This document shows, in pieces, positions 54,353 to 54,354 of a DNA stretch of 54,354 nt (its first letter is position 1; every line of letters begins with the position of its first letter). The notes beneath the pieces are model-generated. The model was given only the letters and a program-made list of their open reading frames with translations. It was not told the origin of the DNA and did no database searches. The DNA lies in NCBI GenBank assembly GCA_030427245.1, contig JAUHXA010000051.1, forward strand, positions 1 to 54,354. The letters are read 5' to 3'. The translations under genes and the position numbers were made by a program. This DNA comes from Bacteroidia bacterium. GTDB taxonomy: Bacteria > Bacteroidota > Bacteroidia > Chitinophagales > UBA2359.

Positions 54353-54354
54353 AT

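Overview
The window is a stretch of chromosome from a member of the Bacteroidota. Three things point there. Five large secreted proteins end in a type IX secretion (Por) sorting domain. Gene starts are preceded by TAnnTTTG elements, the Bacteroidota -7 consensus. The base composition is AT-rich, with little Shine-Dalgarno signal. The mix of GEVED/T9SS proteins, a bacterial GGGP synthase, a TPR-CHAT protein and an AP2 protein would suit Saprospiria or a relative, but I cannot fix the genus from sequence alone. No rRNA, tRNA, CRISPR array or intact insertion sequence was seen.

Layout. 1-5.3 kb: a HAD phosphatase cut by the window edge, a VanX-like D-Ala-D-Ala dipeptidase, a small protein of repeated zinc-ribbon modules, an ABC-F protein with one degenerate ATP site, and a GAF-like/PP2C phosphatase. 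5.5-12.2 kb: an OppC-type permease, a membrane GT2 glycosyltransferase, a DtxR/MntR-type repressor, an M23 peptidase flanked by a 23-bp inverted repeat, and a GT-C-type membrane protein. 12.3-17.3 kb: an AP2 protein with a degenerate HNH region, hisIE, heptamer repeat arrays, a Ceo/alanine dehydrogenase-like gene broken by an in-frame amber codon, and a TMTC-like TPR membrane protein. 17.5-30 kb: three T9SS cargo genes, GGGP synthase, a fusion of ECF sigma factor and anti-sigma-like membrane domain, and an aldehyde dehydrogenase. 30-42.3 kb: smc with a heptamer-repeat insertion near its hinge, an AAA/PD-(D/E)XK protein, a redoxin lipoprotein, a fourth T9SS protein, an OlsB-like acyltransferase, an OppA-type lipoprotein and recX. 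42.3-50.3 kb: a three-gene partner-switching cassette (PP2C phosphatase, STAS protein, HATPase kinase), rlmD and a 1152-residue TPR-CHAT caspase-like protein. 50.5-54.4 kb: a fifth T9SS protein, a beta-helix lipoprotein, a decayed transposase and a small glycine-rich membrane protein running off the right edge.

Most genes are single transcription units separated by hairpin terminators. The clearest functional cluster is the partner-switching cassette at 42.3-45.4 kb, and the PP2C protein at 4.0-5.3 kb could feed the same kind of switch. The most unusual signals are a C9 tract in the signal peptide of a 1266-residue surface protein (possible phase variation), 7-bp repeats that also occur inside smc, the sigma/anti-sigma fusion, and the 23-bp inverted repeats around the M23 gene. 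I did not find a single convincing new multi-gene system.
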